A stretch of DNA of 37,108 bases, taken from NCBI GenBank assembly GCA_947476075.1, contig CANJPM010000009.1:1-37108 (forward strand), written 5' to 3'. Shown here piece by piece: positions 1 to 7,940 of the stretch; the first letter of the stretch is position 1, and the number at the start of each line of letters is the position of its first letter. This DNA comes from Beijerinckiaceae bacterium (GTDB lineage Bacteria; Pseudomonadota; Alphaproteobacteria; Rhizobiales; Beijerinckiaceae). The notes under the pieces are model-generated. The model searched no databases. It was not told the origin of the DNA and saw nothing but the letters and a program-made list of their open reading frames with translations. Made by a program: the position numbers and the translations under genes.

Positions 1-405
1 AAGTCGTCCAGCTCGGTTGGAATCGTCGCCGTTGGTGGCCCGGTAGGGGCTGTCCCTGCCTATTACACGGGCGAACTGAACTGGATGTGGACCGCCCGCG
101 CCCGCGCCGGCTTCGCCATCGAGCGCGCATTGCTGTTTGGCACATTCGGTTACGCCGGCGCCAATATCGAAGAGCGCTTCTCGCAACCCGGCGCGACAAT
201 TCCCCGGAGCGCCTCAGCCAGCGGCACCCATCACGGTTGGGCGGCAGGTTTGGGCATCGAATATGCCTTCACCAATACGCTCTCGATGAAGGCTGAATAT
301 CTCTACGCCTCGCTCGGCAAGAAGAGCGTCTTCGCTGCCCCCTACACAACCACGGTCAATCCCAGCCTGTCGCTGGTGCGCATGGGCGTAAATTACCATT
401 TCTAG
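1..405 (+). CDS. Outer-membrane beta-barrel protein, C-terminal part (5' end outside window)
   Basis: The reading frame is open from base 1 to the TAG at 403-405, so only the last 134 residues are present. The visible part alternates short hydrophobic/aromatic strands with Gly/Ser/Thr-rich loops, for example the strands around WTARARAGFAIERALLFG, and ends in NYHF with a terminal Phe, the usual C-terminal signal for outer-membrane barrel assembly. Phrases such as GLGIEYAFTNTLSMKAEYLYASLG are typical of the Omp25/Omp31-like porin family of Hyphomicrobiales, small eight-stranded surface proteins. Function beyond an outer-membrane structural or surface role cannot be said. A strong intrinsic terminator follows 27 bases after the stop. 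I am confident of the family type and not of the exact orthologue. Confidence 0.82.
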   Translation, partial: KSSSSVGIVAVGGPVGAVPAYYTGELNWMWTARARAGFAIERALLFGTFGYAGANIEERFSQPGATIPRSASASGTHHGWAAGLGIEYAFTNTLSMKAEYLYASLGKKSVFAAPYTTTVNPSLSLVRMGVNYHF

Positions 406-431
406 CGCTCAATTATCGACTGCGCGAACAG

Positions 432-461
432 GCCCGGGGCGAAAGCTCCGGGCTTTTTTGT
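432..461 (+). terminator. Rho-independent terminator of the outer-membrane protein gene
   Basis: A 9-base-pair stem with one G-U pair (GCCCGGGGC / GCTCCGGGC) closes a GAAA tetraloop and is followed directly by a run of T residues. It sits 27 bases downstream of the barrel gene stop and on the same strand. Confidence 0.93.
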
Positions 462-486
462 TCAGCAAGGCCCACTTCCCCTTAGG

Positions 487-501
487 TTAAGAATAAGTTA
501 A
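487..501 (+). promoter_or_regulatory. CtrA-type binding motif (TTAA-N7-TTAA) upstream of kbp
   Basis: TTAA at 487-490 and TTAA at 498-501 are separated by exactly seven bases and followed by C, a perfect match to the full CtrA recognition pattern of alphaproteobacteria. It lies in the intergenic region, 52 bases before the kbp start. The match is seen directly; binding by CtrA is inferred. AT-rich motifs can arise by chance in promoters, although this region is otherwise GC-rich. Confidence 0.5.
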
Positions 502-553
502 CATATGTAACCATTCCGGTGCGCACTGGGCGTCCGTCACGAAGGGAAAACTC

Positions 554-1003
554 ATGGGCCTGTGGAATTTTGCAAAATCAGTCGGCGCCGCTCTGTTTGG
601 CGCCAGCGAAGCGCAAGCAGCATCCGCCGACGACCTCAAGAAAGAGGCCGCAAAGCACGGTCTCGACCTGTCGGGCGTCGAGGTGAAGGTTGATGGCGAC
701 AAGGTCGTACTGAGCGGGCGCGCCTTGTCCACCGAGGAAGCCGAGAAAATCGTCCTCGCAATGGGCAACACAACGGGCGTCGCCTCGGTCGAGAACAATC
801 TTGCCGTCGACAAGCCCGGCGCCGAATCAAAGACCTATGAAGTCAAAAAGGGCGATACGCTCTGGAAGATTTCAGAAGAGGTCTACGGCAAGGGCAATGG
901 CGGCGAGTACGAGACAATTTTCGAGGCCAACAAGCCGATGCTCTCGCATCCCGACAAAATCTACCCGGGCCAGGTGCTGCGCATTCCGCCGCTTGAGGCG
1001 TAA
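554..1003 (+). CDS. kbp: Kbp/YgaU-type BON-LysM protein (potassium-binding protein family)
   Basis: A 149-residue protein, the same length as E. coli Kbp (YgaU). It opens with MGLWNFAKSVG, close to the E. coli start. A BON domain spans about residues 25-90 and a LysM domain about 94-147, with the LysM core YEVKKGDTLWKISEEVYG and the near-identical end EANKPMLSHPDKIYPGQVLR. In E. coli the protein is a cytoplasmic K+ sensor/binder; the LysM domain would otherwise suggest peptidoglycan contact. There is no convincing signal peptide. The start is supported by a GAAGGG sequence 7-12 bases upstream. A CtrA-type motif lies upstream and a strong terminator follows, so it is probably a single-gene unit. 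Family assignment is secure; the potassium role is carried over from E. coli. Confidence 0.93.
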   Translation: MGLWNFAKSVGAALFGASEAQAASADDLKKEAAKHGLDLSGVEVKVDGDKVVLSGRALSTEEAEKIVLAMGNTTGVASVENNLAVDKPGAESKTYEVKKGDTLWKISEEVYGKGNGGEYETIFEANKPMLSHPDKIYPGQVLRIPPLEA

Positions 1004-1021
1004 GGCTTTCAGCATGACGAA

Positions 1022-1052
1022 GACAGGGCGGCGCAAACCGCCTTGTCTTTTT
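1022..1052 (+). terminator. Rho-independent terminator of kbp
   Basis: A ten-base-pair stem with one G-U pair (GACAGGGCGG / CCGCCTTGTC) and a six-base loop is followed by five T residues. It lies 18 bases after the kbp stop and separates kbp from the convergent rlmJ gene. Confidence 0.92.
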
Positions 1053-1061
1053 GTCGAAGCC

Positions 1062-1907
1062 TCAGCCTTTGACCATGAAGCGCGCGTCGCGACCGTCCGG
1101 CTCCAGCGCCATACGGTTGGCCAGCCACGGCAGCAGAATACGCGTCTCCTCCGCCAGTACATGCGGTGGATTGATAACGCATAGGCCAGTACCCACCAGA
1201 CGCCCGTCGGGCGTGGGCGCCGCAATGGTCAGCTCCAGACGCAGCAGGCGCTCGACGCCTGCCTTGCGCAGATCAAAGTAGAAATTATCGATGAGCCGCG
1301 CGTCTTTCACCGGATGCCAGAGCGCATAAACGCCGGTCGGCCATTTGCGCCATGCTTCCAGAGTATTTTGCGCCAGAGTGTCGAACTCATCCACGTTTTC
1401 AAATGGCGGATCGACCATCACGAGCCCGCGCCGCTCCACGGGCGGCACATAGGCGCGCAGCGCCATATAGCCATCGAGCTCCAGAATCTTCATGCGCCGG
1501 TCGCGGCCCATGTTGACGCCAAGCGTCGCAACATCCTTTGGGTGCAATTCGCAGAAGGTCATTTTGTCCTGCGAGCGCAGCATGTATTGCGCCAAAGCCG
1601 GAGAGCCGGGATAGGACAGCGGCATGCCCTCCTCATTGCGCTCGCCGATCGCCATCAGCCAGGGCGTCAGCAATTGGCGGATCTGCGCCGGCATGTCGGA
1701 ATTGAGCACGCGTCCCACTCCGCCGCGCCATTCCTGCGTACGCTGGGCTTCATCGCCCGACAAATCGTAGCGCCCAACACCCGCATGGGTGTCAATATAG
1801 CGGAACGGCGTCTCCTTTCGGGAAAGGTAGGCGAGGATTCGCGACACGAGGACGTGCTTGAAGACGTCTGCGAAATTGCCGGCGTGGAAAGCGTGACGAT
1901 AATTCAT
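1062..1907 (-). CDS. rlmJ: 23S rRNA (adenine(2030)-N6)-methyltransferase RlmJ
   Basis: RlmJ methylates N6 of A2030 in 23S rRNA using S-adenosylmethionine. The 281-residue length fits the family. The N-terminus MNYRHAFHAGNFADVFKHV is the family signature; YIDTHAGVGRYDL at about 37-49 is the SAM-binding region and the catalytic motif DPPFE starts at D166 (MVDPPFENVDEF). The protein ends in a typical WLANRMALEP-like segment. It is transcribed on the minus strand, convergent with kbp, and lies 21 bases downstream of the RNase T2 gene, so they may be co-transcribed. There is nothing unusual in the sequence. Confidence 0.95.
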   Translation of the reverse strand: MNYRHAFHAGNFADVFKHVLVSRILAYLSRKETPFRYIDTHAGVGRYDLSGDEAQRTQEWRGGVGRVLNSDMPAQIRQLLTPWLMAIGERNEEGMPLSYPGSPALAQYMLRSQDKMTFCELHPKDVATLGVNMGRDRRMKILELDGYMALRAYVPPVERRGLVMVDPPFENVDEFDTLAQNTLEAWRKWPTGVYALWHPVKDARLIDNFYFDLRKAGVERLLRLELTIAAPTPDGRLVGTGLCVINPPHVLAEETRILLPWLANRMALEPDGRDARFMVKG

Positions 1908-1928
1908 GAGTTCTGGTTCACGGGTTTG

Positions 1929-2681
1929 TCACAGCGCGGGAGGCGCCGAAATCTCGCGCGCCCGACAGGCCTGACGCGCCACCTCCGGGCAAGACTGGAA
2001 CTCGCGCAAGTCTTTGCTGAGACAAACGCGGACCTCCTGCAAAAGCCCACGCTGACATGTGACCGCCATCATGCCCGGACGCAAGCCGCGATTTGCGGCC
2101 ATAAAGGCGCGCTGCACGTCCATGGGGTCAAGAATCCGGGCCTTGCCGGGCGATTTAAACTCTTCGGGGATCACGATTTTATCGCGGGCGCGGGCCGCAT
2201 CGGCAAAATATTCCGAAGGCGAACGCCCCGAACACGTACCGTGCTTGCGCCATTGATGACGCGCCAGCCCCTCTTCCGGGTAGATGTCGCGCGCCAAATC
2301 CATCGCCGCGCGCGGCGGATTGCGAGCGCCAGAGTCGCAATTACTGGGAAAGCCGCGCTCGTTTTGCGGCCAGAGCCCGTGCACCACGAACCCGTTCGCC
2401 GCCCCCGGCGCGCATTGGTCGCGCCCTTTCTGGGCGCCCTCGAGCGCGCAAAAACCCGCCGACCACGAGAGCGCGAACACATAAAAATCAAACTGCCCCG
2501 GCGCGACATTGGCGGAAGCCCGCGGCTCTGAGCGATTGGCCCCCCGCTCCTGGCGGTCGCCGCAGCGATCCAGCAGGCAGGGCTCGGCGGCGCGCGATTG
2601 CGCGCGGGCGTTCTCCGGGGCGCCAAAGAGAAACAGCATGGCGAGGACGGCAAGCGGCGATATTTTCGGAAACGTTTTCAT
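1929..2681 (-). CDS. Exported ribonuclease T2 family protein
   Basis: The protein has 250 residues with a Sec-type signal peptide (MKTFPKISPLAVLAMLFLFG, probable cut after ARA near residue 27), so it acts in the periplasm or outside. RNase T2 enzymes cleave single-stranded RNA through 2',3'-cyclic phosphates. The first catalytic segment FVVHGLWP carries H101. The second is RHQWRKHGTC (141-150), containing K146 and H147. The usual second segment reads HEW-x-KHG; here the Glu is Gln (Q143), which may lower activity or reflect a subfamily. Several Cys residues suggest disulfides, as expected for an exported protein. It is followed at 21 bases by rlmJ. Family assignment is firm; catalytic competence is not proven. 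Confidence 0.92.
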   Translation of the reverse strand: MKTFPKISPLAVLAMLFLFGAPENARAQSRAAEPCLLDRCGDRQERGANRSEPRASANVAPGQFDFYVFALSWSAGFCALEGAQKGRDQCAPGAANGFVVHGLWPQNERGFPSNCDSGARNPPRAAMDLARDIYPEEGLARHQWRKHGTCSGRSPSEYFADAARARDKIVIPEEFKSPGKARILDPMDVQRAFMAANRGLRPGMMAVTCQRGLLQEVRVCLSKDLREFQSCPEVARQACRAREISAPPAL

Positions 2682-2694
2682 ACCGCCATTATGC

Positions 2695-3141
2695 TCAAGG
2701 CCCGGCTGTACGGCAACCGCCGCCGAAAGTCAGATTGCGATCAAGCCCGATGATGCACCATTCAACGCCCCAACCCCAGCCGATGACGCCCAGATTTTCG
2801 CCAACCGCATACCGTACGAGGCGCGTGCGTCCATCGCTCATCTGAACGGCGGCATTGCAATATCGCTTTGGAATAAAATCAAGACCGTTGCTGCGATAGC
2901 CGGTCTCGCGCACGTTTTCATACGCGATGATTTGCAAGCCGGAGCTCCAGTATTCACGATCGGCTTCCTGAAAGCGCGACGCTATGCTTTGCAGCACAGA
3001 GGAATCTTCGCAAACGGGCAGAGCGCCGGAATAAGGATGCACAGAACGCTGCTCAGCGGGCGTGAGCGGACGCGCGTGCGCGGCCAATACGCCAAAGCTG
3101 CACAAAAGAGACAAAGCCGCTGCACTGCGAATCCACATCAT
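2695..3141 (-). CDS. Conserved exported protein of unknown function
   Basis: The frame is open further upstream, but I place the start at the ATG-ATG pair at 3141: it is preceded by GGGAGCGGG at good spacing, and it begins a clear signal peptide (MMWIRSAAALSLLCSFGVLAAHA). The mature protein is about 125 residues, with four Cys residues (in CED, YCN, WCI and GGC) that could form two disulfides in the periplasm. The end is rich in Gly and Trp (GVIGWGWGVEWCIIGLDRNL). I recall similar small exported proteins annotated as hypothetical in Hyphomicrobiales, but I recognise no characterised family. It lies 13 bases upstream of the RNase T2 gene on the same strand, so both are probably co-expressed exported products. 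Confidence 0.75.
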   Translation of the reverse strand: MMWIRSAAALSLLCSFGVLAAHARPLTPAEQRSVHPYSGALPVCEDSSVLQSIASRFQEADREYWSSGLQIIAYENVRETGYRSNGLDFIPKRYCNAAVQMSDGRTRLVRYAVGENLGVIGWGWGVEWCIIGLDRNLTFGGGCRTAGP

Positions 3142-3257
3142 AACCCGCTCCCTAAAACAGAAGCTGACGATGCGTTGACGATGAAGACAGGTCAAGAGGC
3201 GCCCGCGCATCGAATGCTTACGTTTGCACGATGTTTGGTCGCCTCTATTTTGTTTAG

Positions 3258-4241
3258 CTATAAAACCCCCACGCGCTGACGCTTGTAGGTTTCTCCCTGC
3301 GCCAGCAAGTTTTCAAAATAGGCGACAGTTTTTCCAACACCCTCGCGTAACTGCACATTTGGCTCCCAGCCCAGAACGTCGCGGGCCTGACTGATGTCGG
3401 GCTTGCGCTGACGCGGATCATCGGAGGGCAATTTCTCGCGCACGATCTTTGATTTTGCGCCGGTCAGTTCAATCACAAGGCCTGCGAGCTCGGCGATTGT
3501 GAACTCGTTTGGATTACCAAGATTGATCGGCCCGGTGACTTCACTCGACGTGTCCATCAGCCGCAAAAAGCCGTCGATCAAATTATCGACGTAACAAAAT
3601 TAGCGCGTCTGCGAACCATCCCCGTAAATCGTGATGTCTTCGCCCTTCAGCGCCTGCACGATAAAATTCGACACCACGCGTCCATCATGGGGATGCATGC
3701 GCGGGCCATAGGTGTTGAAAATACGCGCAACTTTGATTTGCAAATTATGCTGGCGACGATAGTCGAAAAACAACGTCTCGGCGCAGCGCTTGCCCTCGTC
3801 ATAGCAGGAGCGATAGCCGATGGGATTGACGTTTCCCCAATAGGATTCTGGCTGGGGATGAATTGACGGATCTCCATAAACTTCAGAAGTCGACGCCTGA
3901 AAGACTTTCGCCTTCACACGCTTGGCGAGCCCCAGCATATTGATCGCGCCGATCACGCTCGTCTTGGTCGTCTGCACCGGATCAAACTGATAATGCACCG
4001 GAGATGCGGGACAGGCGAGATTGTAGATCTCGTCGACCTCAACATAAAGCGGGAACGTAACGTCATGCCGCATCAGCTCAAAACGTGGATTTTCGATCAG
4101 GTGTTCGACATTGCGCCGCGTGCTGGAGAAAAAATTATCGACGCAGAGGACGTCATAACCTCGCGTCAGCAATTTCTCACACAGGTGAGAGCCCAGAAAG
4201 CCCGCGCCGCCAGCCACAAGAACACGTTTTCCCGAACTCAT
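3258..4241 (-). pseudogene. UDP-glucuronate decarboxylase (UDP-xylose synthase), interrupted by an in-frame TAA
   Basis: The two open segments 4241-3600 and 3599-3258 are in the same frame and together give a full-length UXS of about 327 codons. The first has the NAD-binding GGAGFLGSH (11-19), T118-S119-E120 and the catalytic pair Y147 / K151 in SCYDEGK. It stops at codon 214 after GDGSQTR; the frame continues [15 protein letters not shown] and on to a normal end. In the family this segment reads QTRSFCYV, so the TAA replaces a Ser codon and one base change (TCA to TAA) explains it. The start has a good ribosome site (CAGGAG). The enzyme would convert UDP-glucuronate to UDP-xylose for surface glycans. 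It is either a recent nonsense mutation or a sequence error. A truncated product would lack the C-terminal substrate-binding part. Confidence 0.88.
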
Positions 4242-4274
4242 ATCGGTCTCCTGAAATAAAATCGGATATAAAAA

Positions 4275-5306
4275 TTAAACTGGCAAGCGCGCCTGAATTG
4301 CGTCCAGATAATAATCCGCCAGAGCCGCACGCGCCAGATGGCGATCAAAATAAGCACGTGAATTGGAAGCCAGCTCTTCAACTCTATCAGGTTTCGCCAG
4401 TAATTGAACGCAGACGTCAGCTGCCTGACGCGCGTCATCCACGAATAAAAGATCGCGACCGTCCACCAGATCAACAGGCAAACGATTGCCATGACGGGCG
4501 GCTACAATGCAACTGCCAATCGCCATGTAATCCACCAGCCGGAAGCAGAAATCGCCCTGTCCCGGCAGATCGATCAATACGCGCGAGCGCGCGACTTCGG
4601 TGAGGAAAGCGCTGGGCCGCAGCATCGCGAACCCGCCTGTGAACCTGAAACGCGGATCGTTGGACAGCGATTCCAGATAGGGCTTGCGGCGATCAAACCC
4701 GAAGGCGGCGCCAAAGCGCCCATGCACCTCGTGCTCGAACTTGCGTGCATCGCGGATGCGTCGTAACGCGGGCAAGACTTTGAACAGCCCATTGCTTCCC
4801 GCCGGCGTATAGCCGCCCGGCAGTACATTGCCCCAAGGATAGCCTTTGCTGCTGTATTGCATCTTGAAATACAGGAAAACACTGCCCGGCAAAGACGGAT
4901 CAATCGCTGACGTATCGCCGCAATCGATGATGATCGGATATGTCTTGCCCTTGTGCGTGACCTCGATCACCTCGCAATCGCGAATCGGGGCGCGCAATTC
5001 AGCTGCGGGCGAAATGCTGACGCGACCGGCCAGTCCATTGCGTACATAGTCCAACCAGATCGCAAACGGCGCCCAGCTATAGGCGCGCGGCCATGTGATT
5101 GAGAGATCGGGCATTGGCGCGCGAGCTGGCTGGTCGCCCAAACCATAGAACGCGCTGGCGCCCCGCAGGCCTATTTCAAACAGACGGTCACGCCAATAAC
5201 GCGCGGGGACTGAATTGCCCCGCGGGGGCTTGATTTGCACATCGTCGGGCACGGGACGCTCCGGAACACGCCACAGGAGCGAAGGCCAACGCAATGATTG
5301 CGCCAT
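4275..5306 (-). CDS. Glycosyltransferase-like protein (GT-B type C-terminal part)
   Basis: About 343 residues from the ATG at 5306; an upstream TTG at 5357 would add 17 residues and neither has a clear ribosome site. There is no signal peptide. The C-terminal third has the layout of GT-B glycosyltransferases of the CgeB/group 1 type: RSRVLIDLPGQGDFCFRLVDYMAIG, then NRLPVDLVDGRDLLFVDD and the closing ELASNSRAYFDRHLA helix. The central SLPGSVFLYFKMQY segment and the EHEVHGRFGAAFG segment are less typical. It lies 33 bases upstream of the UXS gene on the same strand, which suggests a pair serving one surface polysaccharide, perhaps transferring xylose or a related sugar; that is inference. Base composition is lower in G+C than in flanking genes. 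The family is likely, the substrate unknown. Confidence 0.7.
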   Translation of the reverse strand: MAQSLRWPSLLWRVPERPVPDDVQIKPPRGNSVPARYWRDRLFEIGLRGASAFYGLGDQPARAPMPDLSITWPRAYSWAPFAIWLDYVRNGLAGRVSISPAAELRAPIRDCEVIEVTHKGKTYPIIIDCGDTSAIDPSLPGSVFLYFKMQYSSKGYPWGNVLPGGYTPAGSNGLFKVLPALRRIRDARKFEHEVHGRFGAAFGFDRRKPYLESLSNDPRFRFTGGFAMLRPSAFLTEVARSRVLIDLPGQGDFCFRLVDYMAIGSCIVAARHGNRLPVDLVDGRDLLFVDDARQAADVCVQLLAKPDRVEELASNSRAYFDRHLARAALADYYLDAIQARLPV

Positions 5307-5464
5307 TCTGAAGCGATAAAATTCGACTGAAAAGCAGAGATTGTGAAGGCTCGGCAACGCAAAAAGCGAGCGTATTTTGCAGAACGCGAAGCGCGATCGC
5401 CACCGCGCGCACTCTTGCCGCGTTCAAAGATGCGCGCGGGCTCGCACGCAGCCCAAGGGCGCCC

Positions 5465-7045
5465 CTATTCAGCCTTCTTCTGGTAGTCTTTGACGTCCGT
5501 GAACGTGATCTTGGGCCATTTGTCCTGTTCGTATTTCAAGGCCCATGCCGATTGGGCCAGAAACACTGACGCACCGTCAAGGTCTATGGCGATGGAGGAT
5601 GGATAGGCGCGCTCAAATTTATCCAGCTCCCCCCTGTCGTCGCTTTCAATCCAGCGCGCCAGTTCAAAGCGGCTCTGCTCGAACGCCACCGGCAAGCCGT
5701 ATTCGGCCTGCAAACGCTCTTTCAATACGTCGAGCTGCAAGGCGCCGACCACGCCAACAATCGCGCCGGAGCCGTCGTTGGGGATGAAGGTTTGCACCAC
5801 GCCCTCTTCCGCCATTTGCTGCAAGGCCTCGCGCAGCTTCTTGGCCTTCATCGCGTCGTTAAGTTTCACGCGGCGCAGGATTTCGGGCGCAAAGCTGGGG
5901 ACGCCGCGAAACACGATCTGCTCGCCCTCCGTCAACGTATCGCCGATGCGCAGCGTGCCATGGTTGGGTATGCCCACCACGTCGCCCGCAAAAGCCTCGT
6001 CGGCGATTGCGCGCTCCTGAGCAAAAAAGAACTGCGGCGCAGTGATCGCCATGCTCTTGCCGGTGCGCACGAGTTTCGCCTTCATGCCGCGCGAAAGCTT
6101 GCCCGAGCACACGCGCATAAAGGCGATGCGGTCTCGATGATTGGGGTCCATATTGGCTTGAATTTTGAACACGAAGCCGGTCATCTTGGGCTCGCGCGCG
6201 TCCACAATGCGCTGCGCCGATTCCTGCGCCCGCGGCGGCGGCGCGAAGGCGCCGAGCGCGTCGATCAGATCCTGCACGCCGAACGTGCGCAAGGCGGATC
6301 CCCAATAAAGCGGCGTCAAATGGCCTTCCAGAAAAGCGGCCTTGTTGAATGGCTTCAAAGCATCCACTGCGAGGCCGATTTCTTCGACAAACGCGGCGCG
6401 CTCGTGTTCGGGCAGCAATTCGGCGATCACCGGATCTCCGGGGCCGTTGACCTTGAAGGGTTCTTCGTCGCGATCAATCAGCCGCACCGTGCTGTTGAGA
6501 ATGTCGTAAGTGCCCCTGAACGTGCGTCCGCGGCCAATCGGCCAGGTCATCGGCGCCACGTCGAGCGCAAGAATGTTTTCAATCTCGTCGATCAGTTCGA
6601 AGGGATCACGCGTCTCGCGGTCCATCTTGTTGACGAAGGTGACGATAGGAATGTCGCGCAGGCGGCAGACTTCAAACAGCTTGCGCGTGCGCGCCTCGAT
6701 GCCCTTGGCCGCGTCGATCACCATCACCGCCGAGTCGACGGCGGTCAGCGTGCGATAGGTGTCTTCGGAAAAGTCCTCATGGCCCGGCGTGTCCAGCAGG
6801 TTGAAAACGTTGCCGCCATATTCGAACGTCATCACCGATGTGACGACCGAAATGCCGCGCTCGCGCTCGATGCCCATCCAGTCGGACCGGGTCTGGCGCC
6901 GGTTGGCCTTGGCGCGCACTTCGCCCGCAAGCTGGATCGCGCCGCCAAACAGCAGCAGCTTTTCGGTGAGCGTGGTTTTGCCGGCGTCCGGATGGGAGAT
7001 GATGGCGAACGTGCGGCGTCGGCTGACAGGATCTTGATCGAGCAT
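5465..7045 (-). CDS. prfC: Peptide chain release factor 3 (RF3)
   Basis: RF3 is the GTPase that recycles RF1/RF2 from the ribosome after termination. The 526-residue length is that of the family. The P-loop ISHPDAGKTTLTEK is at about 16-29, followed by the switch region GIERERGISVVTS, the G3 motif DTPGHEDFSEDTYR and the G4 motif NKMDRE. Domain II and III features (ITAPQFFFAQERAIADEAFAGDVVGI; VGVVGALQLDVLKERLQAEYG) match RF3 rather than EF-G or LepA. The ATG at 7045 has a GAGGAT ribosome site. It is divergent from tlyA with about 97 bases between. There is nothing irregular in the sequence. Confidence 0.97.
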   Translation of the reverse strand: MLDQDPVSRRRTFAIISHPDAGKTTLTEKLLLFGGAIQLAGEVRAKANRRQTRSDWMGIERERGISVVTSVMTFEYGGNVFNLLDTPGHEDFSEDTYRTLTAVDSAVMVIDAAKGIEARTRKLFEVCRLRDIPIVTFVNKMDRETRDPFELIDEIENILALDVAPMTWPIGRGRTFRGTYDILNSTVRLIDRDEEPFKVNGPGDPVIAELLPEHERAAFVEEIGLAVDALKPFNKAAFLEGHLTPLYWGSALRTFGVQDLIDALGAFAPPPRAQESAQRIVDAREPKMTGFVFKIQANMDPNHRDRIAFMRVCSGKLSRGMKAKLVRTGKSMAITAPQFFFAQERAIADEAFAGDVVGIPNHGTLRIGDTLTEGEQIVFRGVPSFAPEILRRVKLNDAMKAKKLREALQQMAEEGVVQTFIPNDGSGAIVGVVGALQLDVLKERLQAEYGLPVAFEQSRFELARWIESDDRGELDKFERAYPSSIAIDLDGASVFLAQSAWALKYEQDKWPKITFTDVKDYQKKAE

Positions 7046-7142
7046 AATATCCTCGGATGTCTGGCCGGGGTTTGCCCCATGGGAGGCCGGAAGGCAAATT
7101 CCGCTTTACACGCGGCATGGGAGCAGGCACGCCTGCCCCATC

Positions 7143-7940
7143 ATGTCCGCCCAATCTCCCAATCCCCAGCGTATTGACCTCGCCCTCGTGGCGCGGGGCT
7201 ATTTCGACAGCCGCGCCCGCGCTCGCGAGGCGATTGAAGCTGGCCTCGTGCGCGTGGACGGCAAAGTGGTGCGCAAGCCCGCCGACACAATCCCCCGCTC
7301 GGCCAAAATCGAGGCCGAGGCGCCGCATCCCTGGGTGTCGCGCGCCGGACTGAAGCTGGTGGGCGGGCTTGATGCGTTCGGCGTCGACCCGAAGGGCGCG
7401 ACCTGTCTCGACCTTGGCGCTTCGACGGGCGGCTTCACGCAAGTGCTGATGTCGCGCGGCGCTGCGCTGATCTATGCGGTGGACGTCGGCCACGGCCAAT
7501 TGCACGCCAGCCTGAAAGGCTCGCAACGCGTGCGCTCAATGGAGGGCACCGACGCGCGCGACCTGACCGACGCGCATTTCGAGACACGCCCCTCAATCGT
7601 CGTCAGCGACGTGAGTTTTATCTCCCTGCGGCTGGTGCTGCCGCACGCTTTGCAATTTTGCACGCAAGACGCGCAGCTTGTAGCGCTTGTGAAGCCGCAA
7701 TTCGAGGCCGGACGCGATTTCGTGCAAAAGGGCCTCGTGCGCGATCCTGAAACCCATAAGCGGGTGTGCGAGGAAACGCAGGCGTTTGTTGAAAGTTTGG
7801 GCTGGCGGGTGCAGGGCATAATCCCCTCCCCGATTGAAGGCGGCGACGGCAACAAAGAATTTCTGCTTGGCGCCTCCCGGACTGGCGCTCCACGTATTTC
7901 CGGCGCGACCCATTCGTCGCCGGTCGAAAGGCAAGTTTAG
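7143..7940 (+). CDS. tlyA: TlyA-type rRNA 2'-O-methyltransferase
   Basis: Members combine an N-terminal S4 RNA-binding domain (about residues 8-70: RIDLALVARGYFDSRARARE, then GLVRVDGKVVRKPAD) with a RrmJ/FtsJ methyltransferase fold. The SAM loop is CLDLGASTGGFTQVL beginning at C88; VKPQFE and the C-terminal SPIEGGDGNKEFLLG complete the family pattern. TlyA of mycobacteria 2'-O-methylates cytidines in 16S and 23S rRNA, and the family was once called haemolysin A. The ATG at 7143 lacks a clear ribosome site. The TAG stop shares one base with the GTG start of the next RNA methyltransferase gene, so the two are translationally linked. In many Hyphomicrobiales tlyA follows dxs; here a divergent prfC is the neighbour. 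Confidence 0.93.
   Translation: MSAQSPNPQRIDLALVARGYFDSRARAREAIEAGLVRVDGKVVRKPADTIPRSAKIEAEAPHPWVSRAGLKLVGGLDAFGVDPKGATCLDLGASTGGFTQVLMSRGAALIYAVDVGHGQLHASLKGSQRVRSMEGTDARDLTDAHFETRPSIVVSDVSFISLRLVLPHALQFCTQDAQLVALVKPQFEAGRDFVQKGLVRDPETHKRVCEETQAFVESLGWRVQGIIPSPIEGGDGNKEFLLGASRTGAPRISGATHSSPVERQV

Noticed and set aside
1314-2531. Long plus-strand frame (about 405 codons) opposite rlmJ and the RNase T2 gene
   Set aside because: It is antisense to two well-conserved genes, is rich in Arg, His and Ala as expected of a shadow frame in GC-rich DNA, and has no recognisable domain.
3206-3250. GAGGCG / CGCCTC inverted repeat after the UXS gene as a terminator
   Set aside because: The arms are only six bases with a loop of over 30 and no T run on the relevant strand.
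5792-7177. Long plus-strand frame (about 461 codons) opposite prfC
   Set aside because: It lies fully antisense to RF3, has Arg/His-rich composition and no family resemblance, and runs into the tlyA start.
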